Source: Hyaloperonospora brassicae (lineage: Eukaryota; Oomycota; Peronosporomycetes; Peronosporales; Peronosporaceae). Taken from it: 64,000 bases of DNA. Made by a program: the position numbers and the translations under genes. Below the pieces are notes generated by a model that saw nothing but the letters and a program-made list of their open reading frames with translations, had not been told where the DNA came from and made no database searches. The stretch spans positions 62,001 to 126,000 of the forward strand of contig CANTFL010001122.1 of assembly GCA_947650285.1 (NCBI GenBank), written 5' to 3'. Positions within the stretch are counted from its first letter, which is position 1; every line of letters begins with the position of its first letter. Positions 30,449 through 42,124 of this stretch are shown in pieces.

Positions 30449-33408
30449 ATGATACGGGCGGCGTCGGCGGCGTCCCAGCGCCTGCGCCACGACGCGACCT
30501 CTGTGCTGCACTGCCATCGGAGTCTGCACTTGCTGCACCACGTGCGTGGACAGGTTTGTTGCGCGACGTCCACTTAGCTGCACTACTGTGAGGCCACTGG
30601 ACTCGCTGACTCTATTGCACGTGTGTTCGTTGATATGTGTGTGGAACAGCACCTGAACGGCTCGTTGCAACGCTCGGGCGTGTACGCTGTTGCTCGCAAA
30701 GTGCCGTTGGCGCCCATGGAGAAGACGACGCGCCACGTGCTGCAGTTCAGTCGTCCACATACCTCCGGTACGTGTCGATTTGTGTCGATTTGTGTTCTTT
30801 TTGTGTCTTTTGTGTCGCTGCAAAAGTGTGTATTGCAGCAGTGGTACTAATGTGGTCGATGCTGATGTGATACGATCGATGAAATGTCGTGCGCTGTGTG
30901 TGGGATGCAGTACGAGAGTCAATGGGCGGCAAGCCATTGAGCTGGTCGACGTGGCTGCAGGAGAACGTCCCCAAGGGATTTGGCCGATTCTACCCCAAGA
31001 ACGGAGGCCAGGGTGGCAAGATCAGTGGTCCACCGAAAGGTGGCCCGAAGTCTGGTGAGAAAGGATCGGCGGACGTGAAGAAACTGAGCGCAAAGACGTC
31101 AGAAGGCAGCACTGGTGCGAAAAAAGGCTCTCCGGGAAATCGTGGAGGACCCAGTGGCAAGGACGGGATGGCTTACTTGATCCCGGCCGCTGTCGCTGCT
31201 ATGCTCTTGGCCGACTTGGCTTCGACGGACAAGCCGATGCAAGAGATTACGTACCAGGAGTTTCGAAACTCGTTTTTAGAGTCGGGACGTGTGGAGAAGC
31301 TGGTGGTGGTGAACAAGAAGTACGTCAAAGTCTTTCTGAACGACGCACATGGTGGCGCTTCTTCATCAGGACAGGGTGGTGCAGTGCCTGGCAACGCCAA
31401 TGACTTGTCAGATTGGCGGGACCCACATGCTAAAGGACCGCACGAGTACGATTTTGCATCCGAGTCGGATCATCCGCCCAATGACGTTAGTGGTCGTGGA
31501 CTGAATGTGCCTGGAATGGGATCACGCGGTGGCGCATCTGGTCGTCCGACCCCCAATCCTGTGTATTACTTCAACATTGGCAGCGTGGATGGCTTTGAGC
31601 GACAGATTGAGCACGCGCAGCATCAGATGGGTATTCGTCCACATGACTACATTCCGGTGCAGTACACGAACGAGATCAGCTTCGCAGCGGAGATCATGAA
31701 GTTCCTGCCGACAATCGTACTGATTGGCTTCTTGCTCATGACCATGCGTGGTGTGGGTGGTGGCGCTGGTGGCGGCGGTGGTGGGATTGGCAACATATTC
31801 AAGGTCGGCAAAAGTCCTGCCAAGAAGATTACGAAAGAAGACATCAAGATCTCGTTCAAGGACGTAGCTGGTGTAGATGAGGCAAAGAAGGAGATCATGG
31901 AGTTTGTGGATTTTCTTCGCAACCAAAAGCGTTTCACGGACCTCGGTGCCAAGATCCCTAAGGGCGCACTGCTGGTAGGTCCGCCTGGTACGGGCAAGAC
32001 GCTGCTGGCGAAAGCCACCGCCGGTGAAGCGAGCGTACCGTTCTTCAGCATTTCTGGATCGGATTTCATCGAAATGTTCGTTGGCGTGGGCCCATCACGA
32101 GTGCGCGATCTGTTCAAGGAAGCTCGTGCGAATGCTCCGTGTATTGTTTTCATCGATGAGATTGATGCAGTGGCGCGCTCGCGAAGCAAGGGCAACTTCT
32201 CAGGCGGCAATGACGAGCGCGAGAACACGCTCAATCAGCTGCTGGTGGAGATGGATGGTTTCAACTCGAGTGAGGGCGTGGTCGTGCTTGCCGGTACGAA
32301 CCGCGCGGACATTCTTGACAAGGCCATTTTGCGTCCTGGTCGCTTTGACCGACAGATCACTGTCGATGTGCCCGATATCAAGGGCCGTCGTGAAATCTTC
32401 AAGGTGCACCTGCAAGGACTGACGCTGGATGGCGCCGTCGACGACTTTGCTCGCCGAATGGCTGCATTGACTCCTGGCTTTGCTGGTGCAGAGATCGCCA
32501 ATATATGCAATGAAGCCGCCATTGTAGCTGCTCGACGAAACGGTACAAGCATCTCGTTCAAGGACTTTGAACAAGCCACGGACCGCGTAATTGGTGGACT
32601 AGAGACAAATCGCATCATGTCACCGGACGAGAAGAAGACCGTGGCATACCACGAGGCTGGTCACGCTGTCGCTGGCTGGTTCCTGGAGCACGCGGATCCG
32701 TTGCTGAAGGTGACCATCGTACCGCGAGGAAAGGGCTCGCTGGGGTACGCGCAGTATCTTCCGAAGGAGGTCGCGTTGCACAGTAGCGAGGCACTGACCG
32801 ACATGATGTGCATGGCGCTGGGGGGCCGCGCTTCCGAGCACGTGAACTTTGACGGTCGGATCACCACAGGTGCTTCGGACGATCTCCGTCGTGTGACGCA
32901 GATTGCCTACTCGATGGTGCAGCTGTATGGGATGAACGAGCGCGTGGGGCAGCTGTCGTTTCCCAAGGACGAGAATGCATACTCGGACAAGCCCTACAGT
33001 GACAAGACATCGGAGATCATGGACGAAGAAGTGCAGAAGATTGTCCACAATGCGTACGAGCGCACCAAAGAGCTTTTGATGGAGAAGAAGGCGCAGCTGC
33101 ACGAGTTGGCTGAGGAGCTGCTGCAGCACGAGACGATCAACCACTCGGACATTGTGCGGGTGCTGGGGCCTCGTCCATTCGGCGGCAACAAGACGTACAC
33201 TGAGTTTGTCGAGGAGTCGTGGAAGGACGCGGACAAGTACGAAGCAGACAGAGCCGCAGCGGCCGGGGCCGCATCCGAGGCGACGGCTGACGCAGGCGGC
33301 AGCGAGGACGAGGCCGCGATGACCACTAGCGAGGGCGACGACACTAGAGACGACGACGACGACGACGACAACAGCAGCAGCGACAACAACAACAGTGACA
33401 ACAAGTAG
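30449..33408 (+). CDS. Mitochondrial m-AAA metalloprotease (FtsH/AFG3L2-like)
   Basis: Three exons, join(30449..30553,30650..30767,30911..33408), 906 residues. The first two exons encode an Arg/His/Ser-rich presequence suited to mitochondrial import. A Gly/Lys-rich linker precedes the first membrane segment ([16 protein letters not shown], about 167), an intermembrane-space FtsH extracellular domain with inserted Gly/Ser stretches, and the second segment ([13 protein letters not shown]). The AAA module has Walker A GPPGTGKT (about 431), Walker B IVFIDEID (about 486), the second region of homology (RPGRFDRQ), and the protease zinc motif HEAGH (about 654). All catalytic residues are present. 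In mitochondria this enzyme forms hexamers in the inner membrane facing the matrix, for quality control and for maturation of proteins such as the ribosomal subunit bL32m. The C-terminus ends in an unusual Asp/Asn/Ser run. Confidence 0.95.
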
Positions 33409-33784
33409 TCGTAACGACACCTCTCACGTTGCCAGACCTCTTGACCGCACCTCTGCAGTAATCGACAAGCAGGACGACACGACGGCTGTCTTGTACATGT
33501 ATTGAGTTGCTGCTGTCCGCAAGTCTATATGTATGATGTCTGTACACGGAACGCCATCGCTTCAACCACTGACACACACACACACACTGCAGCCGGTGCG
33601 ACCGCGTCACTAACTCTGCAAGTGCTCGTAAACGCCCACTTCTTTGCGTCGTTCACCTGCTCTCTCGTTCCGATGGCGCAGCTGCACGTGCCAAGCAAAC
33701 GGCCTGCGCACTGGCTCTCTGCGCCGATCCGTCTCGTGTACGCGGTCGCTCTCCCGCGGCGCTGTGGCTCCACGGCCGCAGTCG
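33409..33784. other. Convergent intergenic region
   Basis: Lies between the 3' ends of the m-AAA protease (+) and the PDZ-like gene (-). It contains a (CA)n run near 33570-33587. No coding sequence is supported. Confidence 0.5.
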
Positions 33785-34669
33785 TCACAGCGCGTGGCGG
33801 TGCGCACACCGGTTCCGGAACGTAAACGCGCGCTCGAGGTGCGACGACAAGTTGAGCGTGCGCAGGACCTCTTTCAGCGGCATGCGCGTCACGTCAATGT
33901 CGTTGATCGCGCACAAGACGCTGCCCTTGTGCACGAGTTGGCTGTTCTCGATAGTGCTCTTGTGGCCGTCGGGTTTGCGCACAAAGCCGTCCACGACGGG
34001 CGCTCCCCGTTCGTCGCGGTCCAACTGCAGCACGAGGCCGCAGGGTCCCGGGGGCACAATGACCGTCACCAATGGGTTCGCGCGCTGCTTCCACTCGTCG
34101 TCCGTCACCTCGTCGTCGTCGTCGTCAACGTCGTTTGCAGCGCCAACGGCGTCCGGTTCCTGTTCGCGGTCCGGAGCCGTCACAGCGCCGTCCACGTCCA
34201 CGTCGCGCAACTGCCCCGTCTTCCGTACGGCAGCGGCAACGTCCACTGTGCTGCCCGAGTCGCCGCCTCTGCTGCTCTCTGTGGGACTGGCGCAGCTGTA
34301 GCGGGAGCTCAGGAGCGTAAACTTACTGTGGGGACTCAGCGGCGGCTCTTGGAGCTTGGCGCGGAACGCGTCCGCGTACGCCTGCGCAGTGCTGTACCGT
34401 CTGCTGTGTCGCAGCTCTCCGCTGCTGTCGTCGCCGTTGGCGTTGTGGCTGTGGTCGACGTCGTCGTCGTCCGACAGCGCGTACGTCTCTCCGCGACTGA
34501 GCAGCTGCGACTTGGGGTCCACACGCAACGGCTGACGCGCCTTTGCGGGCGGAAAGACGCCGTACGAGCCGACGGCAGCGGCGGCGCGACCCGCGGCGAG
34601 GCGGTCGAAGCGCAGACTGCTCAGGCTCTGGTCGTCGGGGCGGCCGCACGTGCACAAGGCGGCGCCCAT
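33785..34669 (-). CDS. PDZ-like protein with N-terminal acylation motif
   Basis: A single exon of 294 residues starting at the ATG at 34669. The N-terminus MGAALCTCG has Gly2 for N-myristoylation and two Cys for palmitoylation, so plasma- or endo-membrane attachment is likely. A long disordered region (about 10-195) follows, with acidic runs (DDDDVD, DVDDDDDEVTDDE). A C-terminal PDZ-like domain lies at about 200-285: a GLVLQ loop after PPGPC, a glycine/acidic turn, LVHKGSVLCAINDIDV (the conserved beta-strand with IND) and a helix beginning MPLKEVLRTL. PDZ domains bind C-terminal peptides, so it may act as a membrane scaffold; the partner is unknown. The frame is open upstream past the tandem repeats, but that part is repeat-derived and contains no motif. 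Confidence 0.8.
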   Translation of the reverse strand: MGAALCTCGRPDDQSLSSLRFDRLAAGRAAAAVGSYGVFPPAKARQPLRVDPKSQLLSRGETYALSDDDDVDHSHNANGDDSSGELRHSRRYSTAQAYADAFRAKLQEPPLSPHSKFTLLSSRYSCASPTESSRGGDSGSTVDVAAAVRKTGQLRDVDVDGAVTAPDREQEPDAVGAANDVDDDDDEVTDDEWKQRANPLVTVIVPPGPCGLVLQLDRDERGAPVVDGFVRKPDGHKSTIENSQLVHKGSVLCAINDIDVTRMPLKEVLRTLNLSSHLERAFTFRNRCAHRHAL

Positions 34670-34709
34670 CAGCGTGTGCGGTTGTTTGCGGACGGCGGGC
34701 GGTGCGTGC

Positions 34710-34733
34710 GGACGTACGTACGTACGTACGTAC
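34710..34733. repeat. (ACGT)n simple repeat
   Basis: Six tandem, self-complementary ACGT units in the upstream region of the PDZ-like gene. It is adjacent to the GTGA/GACT repeats. Self-complementarity allows hairpin or cruciform extrusion. Confidence 0.85.
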
Positions 34734-34738
34734 GCAAG

Positions 34739-34822
34739 TGACACAGTGAGTGACGGAGTGAGTGACTGAGTGACTGAGTGAGTGAGTGACTGAGCGACTG
34801 AGCGTCTGAGTGAGTGAGTGTA
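34739..34822. repeat. GTGA/GACT imperfect tandem repeat
   Basis: About 80 bp made of GAGTGAGTGACTGAG-type units with 4-bp periodicity, upstream of the PDZ-like gene. It generates serine/threonine/glutamine-rich spurious frames on the minus strand. Confidence 0.85.
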
Positions 34823-35085
34823 TGCGCTGTTTGGCGGGGCGAGACGATGATCTCGTGCGGCAAATGTGGCGAAACGGTAGTGAGCGCGCAAAGCGGACAC
34901 GGCGCGGGTGCGGGTTGGCGACCTCTATGTTCACATGACCTGTTTTTGTCGATGGGAGCACGCTGTGCGTGCAAGTCGGTCGTACAACTTACGCAAACAA
35001 ACATGTCGCGCTGCTGTCGTTGCATCTTCTGCTTTTTCTCTGCGGTCCGTCCGTCTGTGTGTGTGGTCGTAGTTCAACTGCATCG

Positions 35086-35488
35086 TCAGGCCGGCGGTAC
35101 CCATTGGATCCGGACGCTGCTGACCAGTGTCTTGTTGCGCCGCGACTCGATCGACGTCCAGCTGAAACAGGTCAACACGACTTTGCCTGGAGAAAGGACG
35201 GGACGAGCACACAGGAAGCGGTGCGCGCGCATAGACCGGAGCGCGCGCGAGAGAGTCCGTACGTGACTGACCGTCAACTCGTTTCCCCGTGGACTGTAGC
35301 CACTTGGGGTGCGCCAGATGCTCGACCTGTGCAAAGAGCGCTGCGAACGTGCGGTTGACCAACTCGTCTTCATGTCTCTCCTCCTTTTGTAAATTCGTCG
35401 AGCGCGGCAGAGGACCGGCGCGAGGAGGAAGCGCGACCACGCGGTATCGCACACCAGCCGTCTGATACAACCTGATCGAGCGCGACAC
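35086..35488 (-). CDS. Short two-exon gene, 108-residue protein of unknown function
   Basis: Complement(join(35086..35186,35263..35488)). The donor is CAGTCAC|GTACGG (phase 1), the intron (76 nt) ends with a pyrimidine-rich tract CCGTCCTTTCTCCAG, and splicing gives a stop after QWVPPA. The product starts MSRSIRLYQTAGVRY, basic and possibly a mitochondrial presequence, has a charged helix (LQKEERHEDELVNRTFAALFAQ), and ends in a short basic beta-like block (ESRRNKTLVSSVRI). No family is recognised. A mitochondrial ribosomal or assembly protein is conceivable but unsupported. The unspliced frame continues to 34931 in a second frame of poorer composition, which argues for the spliced form. Confidence 0.5.
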
Positions 35489-36904
35489 GTGTGACAGGTC
35501 GTGAAGATCGCTCGGCGTATCGTGCGAACCCTTCAGCTTCAGACGTTGCTGCGACTGTGTTAGTAGACACTGGAAACTGACTTGTCATCCGTGACACACG
35601 TGTTTTTCCGACAGACGCGTGCAAGTGCAAGCATGGGATAACACTACGCACTCTATAGCAGCCTCGCGCTCAGGGTGACGGTCCGTATGCCGCCGACATT
35701 GGCATCACTATTTGCTTGGCCTGCAAAGTTTGCCACAGCGGTCGCACCGGCAGTCTCAACTTTTCGCTGAGTAGCTACTGCTCTCGAGCTGAAATATGTA
35801 ATCACACTGGCTGTAAATGGGCTGCTTTCGAACATGCTCGTGGACTAACTCGTGCGTCGCAGCAGATCATACTGCTCCCGTCGATCGATCCAGTCCATCG
35901 TTACTGACAGCCTGCAGTCGTCGTAAGCGTCGTAGTCGATCTGTCTGCTAACGTGGATCGATCCAGTCGATCGTTACTGCTGCAGTCAAGCCAGTCGGAT
36001 GAAAATTCATCTTGCTACCGTCGACTACGTAGCGAACAGAGTGACTGCCTGACTGGACGTAGCGGGCAGAGCTCCCGTGTCTCAACACTCACATCACACA
36101 CACACACGTTTTCGATTGACGTGAACGACTTTATGTACGAGAGACCCTTCGACAATGTTGGACGGGTGCTGTCAACGTGGCAGGAACGGCCCGTCTGACC
36201 CACACGTCTTCAACTACAACTTCAACGGGATTGGACGAAACCCGCGGGTAGTTTGTCGAGACGAGAGCGTCACGCACGCCCTTTCTTTGTCACTCGATGA
36301 CGGCACTTCAACTCGGCAATGGCTTTCCTATTGTACGTGCAAACCTGGAGCGAGCACGGGATAGGGGAGCGCTGAAAACAGTCGTTTGCCTTGGTCTGCG
36401 GAAAGACGCGAGCGCGACAATCACAGTTGTTACTCTATCCACTAAGTACGAGACCAACAAACACGTTGTTTGCATGCTTGTTGCGTCGATACATCGGACA
36501 TAAGCGAGTCTCGCGTGCTCGTTTCGTCCGTGTTGTATCGATTCGTATCCTCATCGGCGATCGTAATGCAGCCTTTGTCCATCACCTGACTTAATTAGCG
36601 GAGCCGAGTTGCTCTGATGGCAGTCGTTGAATCGCAGAGACCACAACATTCCGGTGGTGCGTTTCGGCTTACAAGTAGCGACTTTTTCTGCGTCGCGCCG
36701 ACCAGGGCCATCCTGGGAGATGAGCTATAGAGCAACTTGATAAGTTTGGCGCGTAGACAATGTCGGACGTTCGGCGGTGCGACGACAACACGCCGATAAT
36801 GACAGTGCTTTTATATGTGTTGACATTGACAAAAGCAGGTTGCAAGACGAGATGGGTTCTGCTGCACAATTCTTGTCATCTATAGCGCATTTGTACTTGC
36901 TTCG
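35489..36904. other. Intergenic, edge of the AT-rich island
   Basis: Short frames only. Base composition falls from balanced to AT-rich across this interval. The sequence CGATCGATCCAGTC with variants recurs at about 35881-35895 and 35955-35972. No gene, tRNA or regulatory site is evident. Confidence 0.4.
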
Positions 36905-36988
36905 TTACTAATGCTCTTGCAGATGGCAGGGGTAAATGACTCGCATCAGATATGAAAAATTACCGCCATCCGCAAGAGCATTAGTGAC
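36905..36988. repeat. Imperfect inverted repeat (hairpin)
   Basis: Left arm 36905-36935 and right arm 36960-36988 are near-perfect reverse complements (core ACTAATGCTCTTGC), with a roughly 24-bp loop. The ORF at 36936 starts in the loop. It may be a small MITE or the end of a transposon, or a structured RNA element; no target-site duplication is obvious. Confidence 0.75.
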
Positions 36989-37448
36989 TCGTCACTGTGA
37001 TCAGTTGTTATGCGGCCTTGTCAATATCGATTCGTACGGTATTTTTGACTTGTTTTATGGTTTGTATCTAGGGAAGGAGGTGCGCTCTCTGCTAAACAGC
37101 TACTTTGCGAAAGGAAAGCTTTTAGCTCAACGAGCTACTTCATTCTTCACAAGAACACTTCTTAACGAGTCTGCTTCGCTCACTGAGCTTCTAGTCTCTT
37201 GTTACAAAAACGAATCAGAAGATCAGCAGCACATGGTGATAGAGAGTATATGCCTTTACAAGGCCATTAACTCTTGTGGTCAAAGACGCCTAAACAAAAC
37301 ACGTGTCTTGCACAGGTCAAAATGCGGACTGATGTTTAGTAACTCGGATATGAGCTCTGCGTATTTAATAAAATGCAAAAAATTACCCTTTACTGTTGTA
37401 AAACCACACACGTACTATTGGTGGCTGAAGCGACACGGACTCAAATGA
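36936..37448 (+). CDS. Orphan 170-residue ORF in the AT-rich island
   Basis: An uninterrupted frame of 170 codons in AT-rich sequence, where chance frames are mostly under 90 codons. The product is basic, Leu/Ser-rich and helix-prone (DQLLCGL, FTRTLLNESASLTELLVSCYK) with a C-terminal Trp/Tyr/Lys cluster (YYWWLKRHGLK). There is no signal peptide, RXLR motif or known domain. The first 15 codons overlap the right arm of a hairpin, so the real start may be internal. It may be an exon of a transposable element, a young gene or a relic. Confidence 0.35.
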   Translation: MTRIRYEKLPPSARALVTRHCDQLLCGLVNIDSYGIFDLFYGLYLGKEVRSLLNSYFAKGKLLAQRATSFFTRTLLNESASLTELLVSCYKNESEDQQHMVIESICLYKAINSCGQRRLNKTRVLHRSKCGLMFSNSDMSSAYLIKCKKLPFTVVKPHTYYWWLKRHGLK

Positions 37449-40400
37449 GTAGAACACCACATGGTACACGTACCCAGTCCATGTATGTACAACTCACAGT
37501 GTGCCACCGTTACATGTGATAACTGCTTGGCTGATCTTGAGACACATCAGTTGGGTGAATTATGAATTGTATCTCTTCACTGAAATGATCTCCTTGTCAG
37601 TGAAGATATATGGAAAGAGCAACAGCGCATAGAACACTGCGAAGTATTCGTGCCCCCCCCATTTCGCTTGATATAGCATGTTGACATAATAGCTTCGTCG
37701 TAGCTGTATCGATCAAACTCTTACCAGGTAGTAAATAAGCCACTTGTATTGATGACAGCTCAAAGGCGTGTGCTCCCAGAACCTCAAGTACACTGTACGT
37801 GCAGAGGAAGGGGGAACAGCTTGACCGAGTGCTGCTCAGAATGAGAAAAAATACCTTTACATTAACAATAGCTAAGTATTATATATATAAATAAGTTTGT
37901 CTCACAAAAACAATTATACCACAAACTTCTAATGCGGAATCTCATTCACCTCTCATTCCGTGCGTCTAGCAGCGATCAAAGGTAGATTAGTTACAATCAT
38001 TGCCTGTATCAATCAGTAAGTGGAGCGGCGCAAGAATTTACCTTCGAAAGTAATATACCTTCATCATATACTTTAAAGGGTAGACATTGGTAGATATGAT
38101 TAATTCACATACTATATTAACATACTATATTCATTGATACAATTGTGTCAATGACATGGAATGGGCTCACTCCATTACAGTAGTAGTTGCACAAACTGCG
38201 CATATTCGGAAGAGCAACTGTTGATTTATTGCCAAGTGCCCGCACCACATTCACCACTTCAGATATGTTGGCGAATATATGGTTGTAGTGTTGGCCTATT
38301 GTAACGAAACACAGGTTGCTACGCACTGACAACAGTGCATTGCAAGCTCTCACTCACTGCAGTGAGAAACCGTGCCCTGTTAGATCTACGTACACAGTAC
38401 GATAAGAAAGACTTCAGACTAAGCGACTACGCTTAGTAATAGAAAAAATAAGTCGTTATATTTTAGTCTCAAAATGTATCTTACCTTGTTCAGTATTTAT
38501 ATTATATAATAAATAATTATGTATGGTAGCGTCCACATACCACCCATTGCGCACGTATAGCAGCGATTGGCGAGGTCATATAATGACCTACATCAACCAA
38601 TGAGTAGCCCCTTGGGTCACTGCAACAATATCATTTATTTAGTGATTTTGCAGTGAGAATATTTGACCTTATATTCTTTATTATCGTTATTGTTATAGCC
38701 GATAATACCATGTGACAACTCACCCCGATACACCTGTGTATCTATGCAAAACTTCATTGTGTAACACATTCAACATGAAGATACATCGTGGTAATACGTG
38801 ATGGCAAGCCCATAAAATATACAATGATACCATACCATCGCATCTTTTGTCTCGCCTATGAGTATCATGGCTGTAATTATGTCTCCACTTTCACAATAGA
38901 GCACGAATGAGACATTGAACATCCTATGTGGTATCTTGTCTATAAGAGAACGACCTAGTGGTGTTTACTCCACTCGGAATTTTTGATGTGAGACCATTGC
39001 AATGCTTATATCTTTTATTACCTGGTTGACAAACATCATCACGTTGATGCTCGCGAATGAATGGCTCGACACTGGCGCAATGTCGCCTTATCTCGATAAA
39101 ACATGCATGGTCAAGAAAGCATAAAAAATAACACCAAGAATTAAGGACAGTTTGATGGCGAAAATTGCTGTGTGTAAATGTTGATGTGTTCCAAATCAGT
39201 CTTTGAACGTTCTTGACATTTTTGACGTTGTAGCTACGCCGTTTGAGCTTAAATGATTAGAAATATGGGACTGGAGCGTAATGTATAACTTGGAAATCTA
39301 GTTTTCATAGCAATCACACATTCTTGCCAAAGTTCCAGCTTTCATGGTACGGTGGTTATATTGGGTCATTTGTGTGGTACGGATAAGTTCGAGACCGTTT
39401 TTATTCGATTAGTGCCAGATGCAGATCTTTACATCACTTCTATTTGGATAAGCAACTGACATGGCCCCTGCCAGGATGTTATTGCGCGTCTGGTGTGCGC
39501 TCAAACCTATACTTTCATATTCAATCTTTTATTTTTAGTACAGGAGAGCTCAAGCGACGCCAATACTGGCAATTATTATCGCAACATGCTACTGGATATA
39601 ATTACAATAAATTAAGAATGAAAAGAACAACCAGTAATATAAATGAAGTTGCTAGCGAAGAAGAGGTAACAAAGATCGGGCGACTATACAAGCAGTGATA
39701 ACTTGCTTGATCAATTACCGGAAATCAACGATATCTCTTTTACTAATACACAAGTGTTTTTGATCGAAACTGTGTCAGGAGATCAGCGATAATAAGACTG
39801 CAGCATGTTGTTGACGCTCGACGACTCATTGCGATGCCAGTAGTAAAGAGAAAGTGTGACTGTTGAGGCATTTCGTGTACGAATGTGTAACGGCTACTAA
39901 TGCTTTTGATCGAACAAAAAAGCTATCCCTAGACTAAACTTGGCACATTCTTGCCGAATTAGAAAATAAAGATCAAGCGGCGAAATTGCGATTAAGTTTA
40001 TCAATCTATATCGTCTTTGCAGTGTTCCACGACAGCTCCTTTCCAAAGGAAACTTATATCGCAAAGAGCTACTGGGTAATTACAGGATAACAATGAGTAA
40101 AATTAATTTAGTTGAAGCTTAACCTTAACACGTATACAGTTAGATAGCTAAGCAGATTCGACCCCCGCAAACACTTGCCTATTCCTACACTGAATTACAG
40201 AATTGGTATAACACAGGGTATACGTACGTATACTGTGCTTGCACCACTAAACTGTACCACCTCTACATACTCCCCCACGAGGCTATTAATTTACGGACAA
40301 ACACGTCTGCTAATGTTTTGAACATAGCAGTAGAAATACACGCAACTTCAGATCCACGTACAATTTATTAAACTACAATAGATCCAACTCTTAACGAGTC

Positions 40401-42124
40401 TAGACTCTACAAAGGATTGTAGAAATGAGTGTGCTTAGGCTACGAGAGCAATACTATCGTTCGGGGTCATGAGGGATCTACAAGTACCTCAATACACAGG
40501 GTTAACACACTGAAGTTGCGAACCTGTTCTCAGAAAGAGGTATCGATCATACGACTATACCGCTGATCGATTATCAATGCGATAAGCCGTACATAATTAC
40601 GAATAGGCCCAATTAGCAGTAGGTGCATGATCTGGGTAAATGAGATTACTCGACCGCTTTGAAGGATTGTGGCACCTTTTCAAGTTGGACAAGGAGATGT
40701 TTAATGGCCACCTAGCATTGCTTTTAGACTTCGACAAGTCGCGTGTCATCAATTGGAGGATGTCAACCAAACCCGCGTCAAAGACGCCAAGCAAGATAGA
40801 TGAATGCCTTGCTTTGCGCAAATGATAATTTACGCCACAGAATGCGCCGATGTGTTGAAACTTAGTCAAGTTAAATGATCAGGTACGTGCTACATTATAA
40901 TACTCACCCAGGAGAAACTTTTCCATCATTTTACATTCGGTAGGAACGGACATTAGTAATGAGCTTTACATCACTCGATAAGTGCAACATGTATGGGGAT
41001 TGCACAACATGGAGAATCTCAAAGCTAGTTAAAGGTAGCCGTTTTTCGCTCGAAATGAAAGCTTTGCTGTGCCTTTACAAAGCTGAAGGACAAGCGCCAA
41101 TTGCGTTCGTTTATCAACCATTGTATGTAAATGCACCACAAGATCAATTGCACCCAAACACGACGGCTGCACAAGCTACATTTCAGTCATCATATTATGA
41201 TAAACACACTTACACCCACACCCGCTTGTGTAAAGCGTAACAGTCCGCAAGTGTGCTCTTCACGCGTTGTCAAATACTCTGATAGACTTAATAGCAATCT
41301 CGAATCAATGGGTTCTTCATTTCCACAAGTTTTCATGCTCAGGGTTATGAAACCATTACCAAGTATCGGGATCGGAAATTGCAACGACGTCGTTGTAGTG
41401 GTCTACAAACATGTAGGAGGCGGTTCCTTTGCTTGTCAAGCATTACAGGCGGAGGCTGCCAAGCCGGATGCATTCCATGGCGATATTTAGTACGTGGTAA
41501 ACGATTTGACGCTTGAGTTTCAATGGCTGTTCAAGCTTGTGGAAATGTTGTAATTGAAAGATATCCGCCAACGATCTCTGGAGAATGTCAACGACGTCCA
41601 GTTGGGACACCTGGACGGCGTGGTGAGTTTGCAGCAATTCGTGATACAGCGACTTTTGTCGGCGCACGCGTCTCACGGTTTACAAAAAGTTCTTGATACG
41701 CCTTAGTTTAGTCTACGCAATAAATGGGATGTGTGCGCACAACTTCCTTTGAATATAGAGCGTATGTAATACATTCAGTGTCCACGACCGTTAACGAATG
41801 TTAATGGAGCGTTGACGCAAGTTCTATATAAGACAGCGGACACGTTTTTGCAGTTTAGTTCCTAGCATTCGGGAGGATTTGGTCTCTGAACCCATCATGA
41901 TACCATATCTTTTCCTTTTGCATTTTCTCCTTTCGTTTTATGGCTTGACGTTTAGCCATTGAAACACAGACAAAATTCGCAAGAAACTAAGTTGCTTTGC
42001 GAGTAACTCACTCATAAACTCAAATTTTGATACGGCTGGCATCGGCAAGACGATGGAACATCTCTCCCGAATCAAGCCTAGGACCACGTAGTGAAATTGT
42101 TGACGGAACGAAGTGTGCTACGTA

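Noticed and set aside
29204..30577. 457-codon plus-strand frame
   Set aside because: It is the antisense of RPS2 and its promoter; basic low-complexity translation, no domain.
32620..33420. 266-codon minus-strand frame
   Set aside because: Antisense of the m-AAA protease C-terminus; the Val-rich start arises from the GAC repeat.
33644..34741. 365-codon plus-strand frame
   Set aside because: Antisense of the PDZ-like gene; Arg/Val-rich with no domain.
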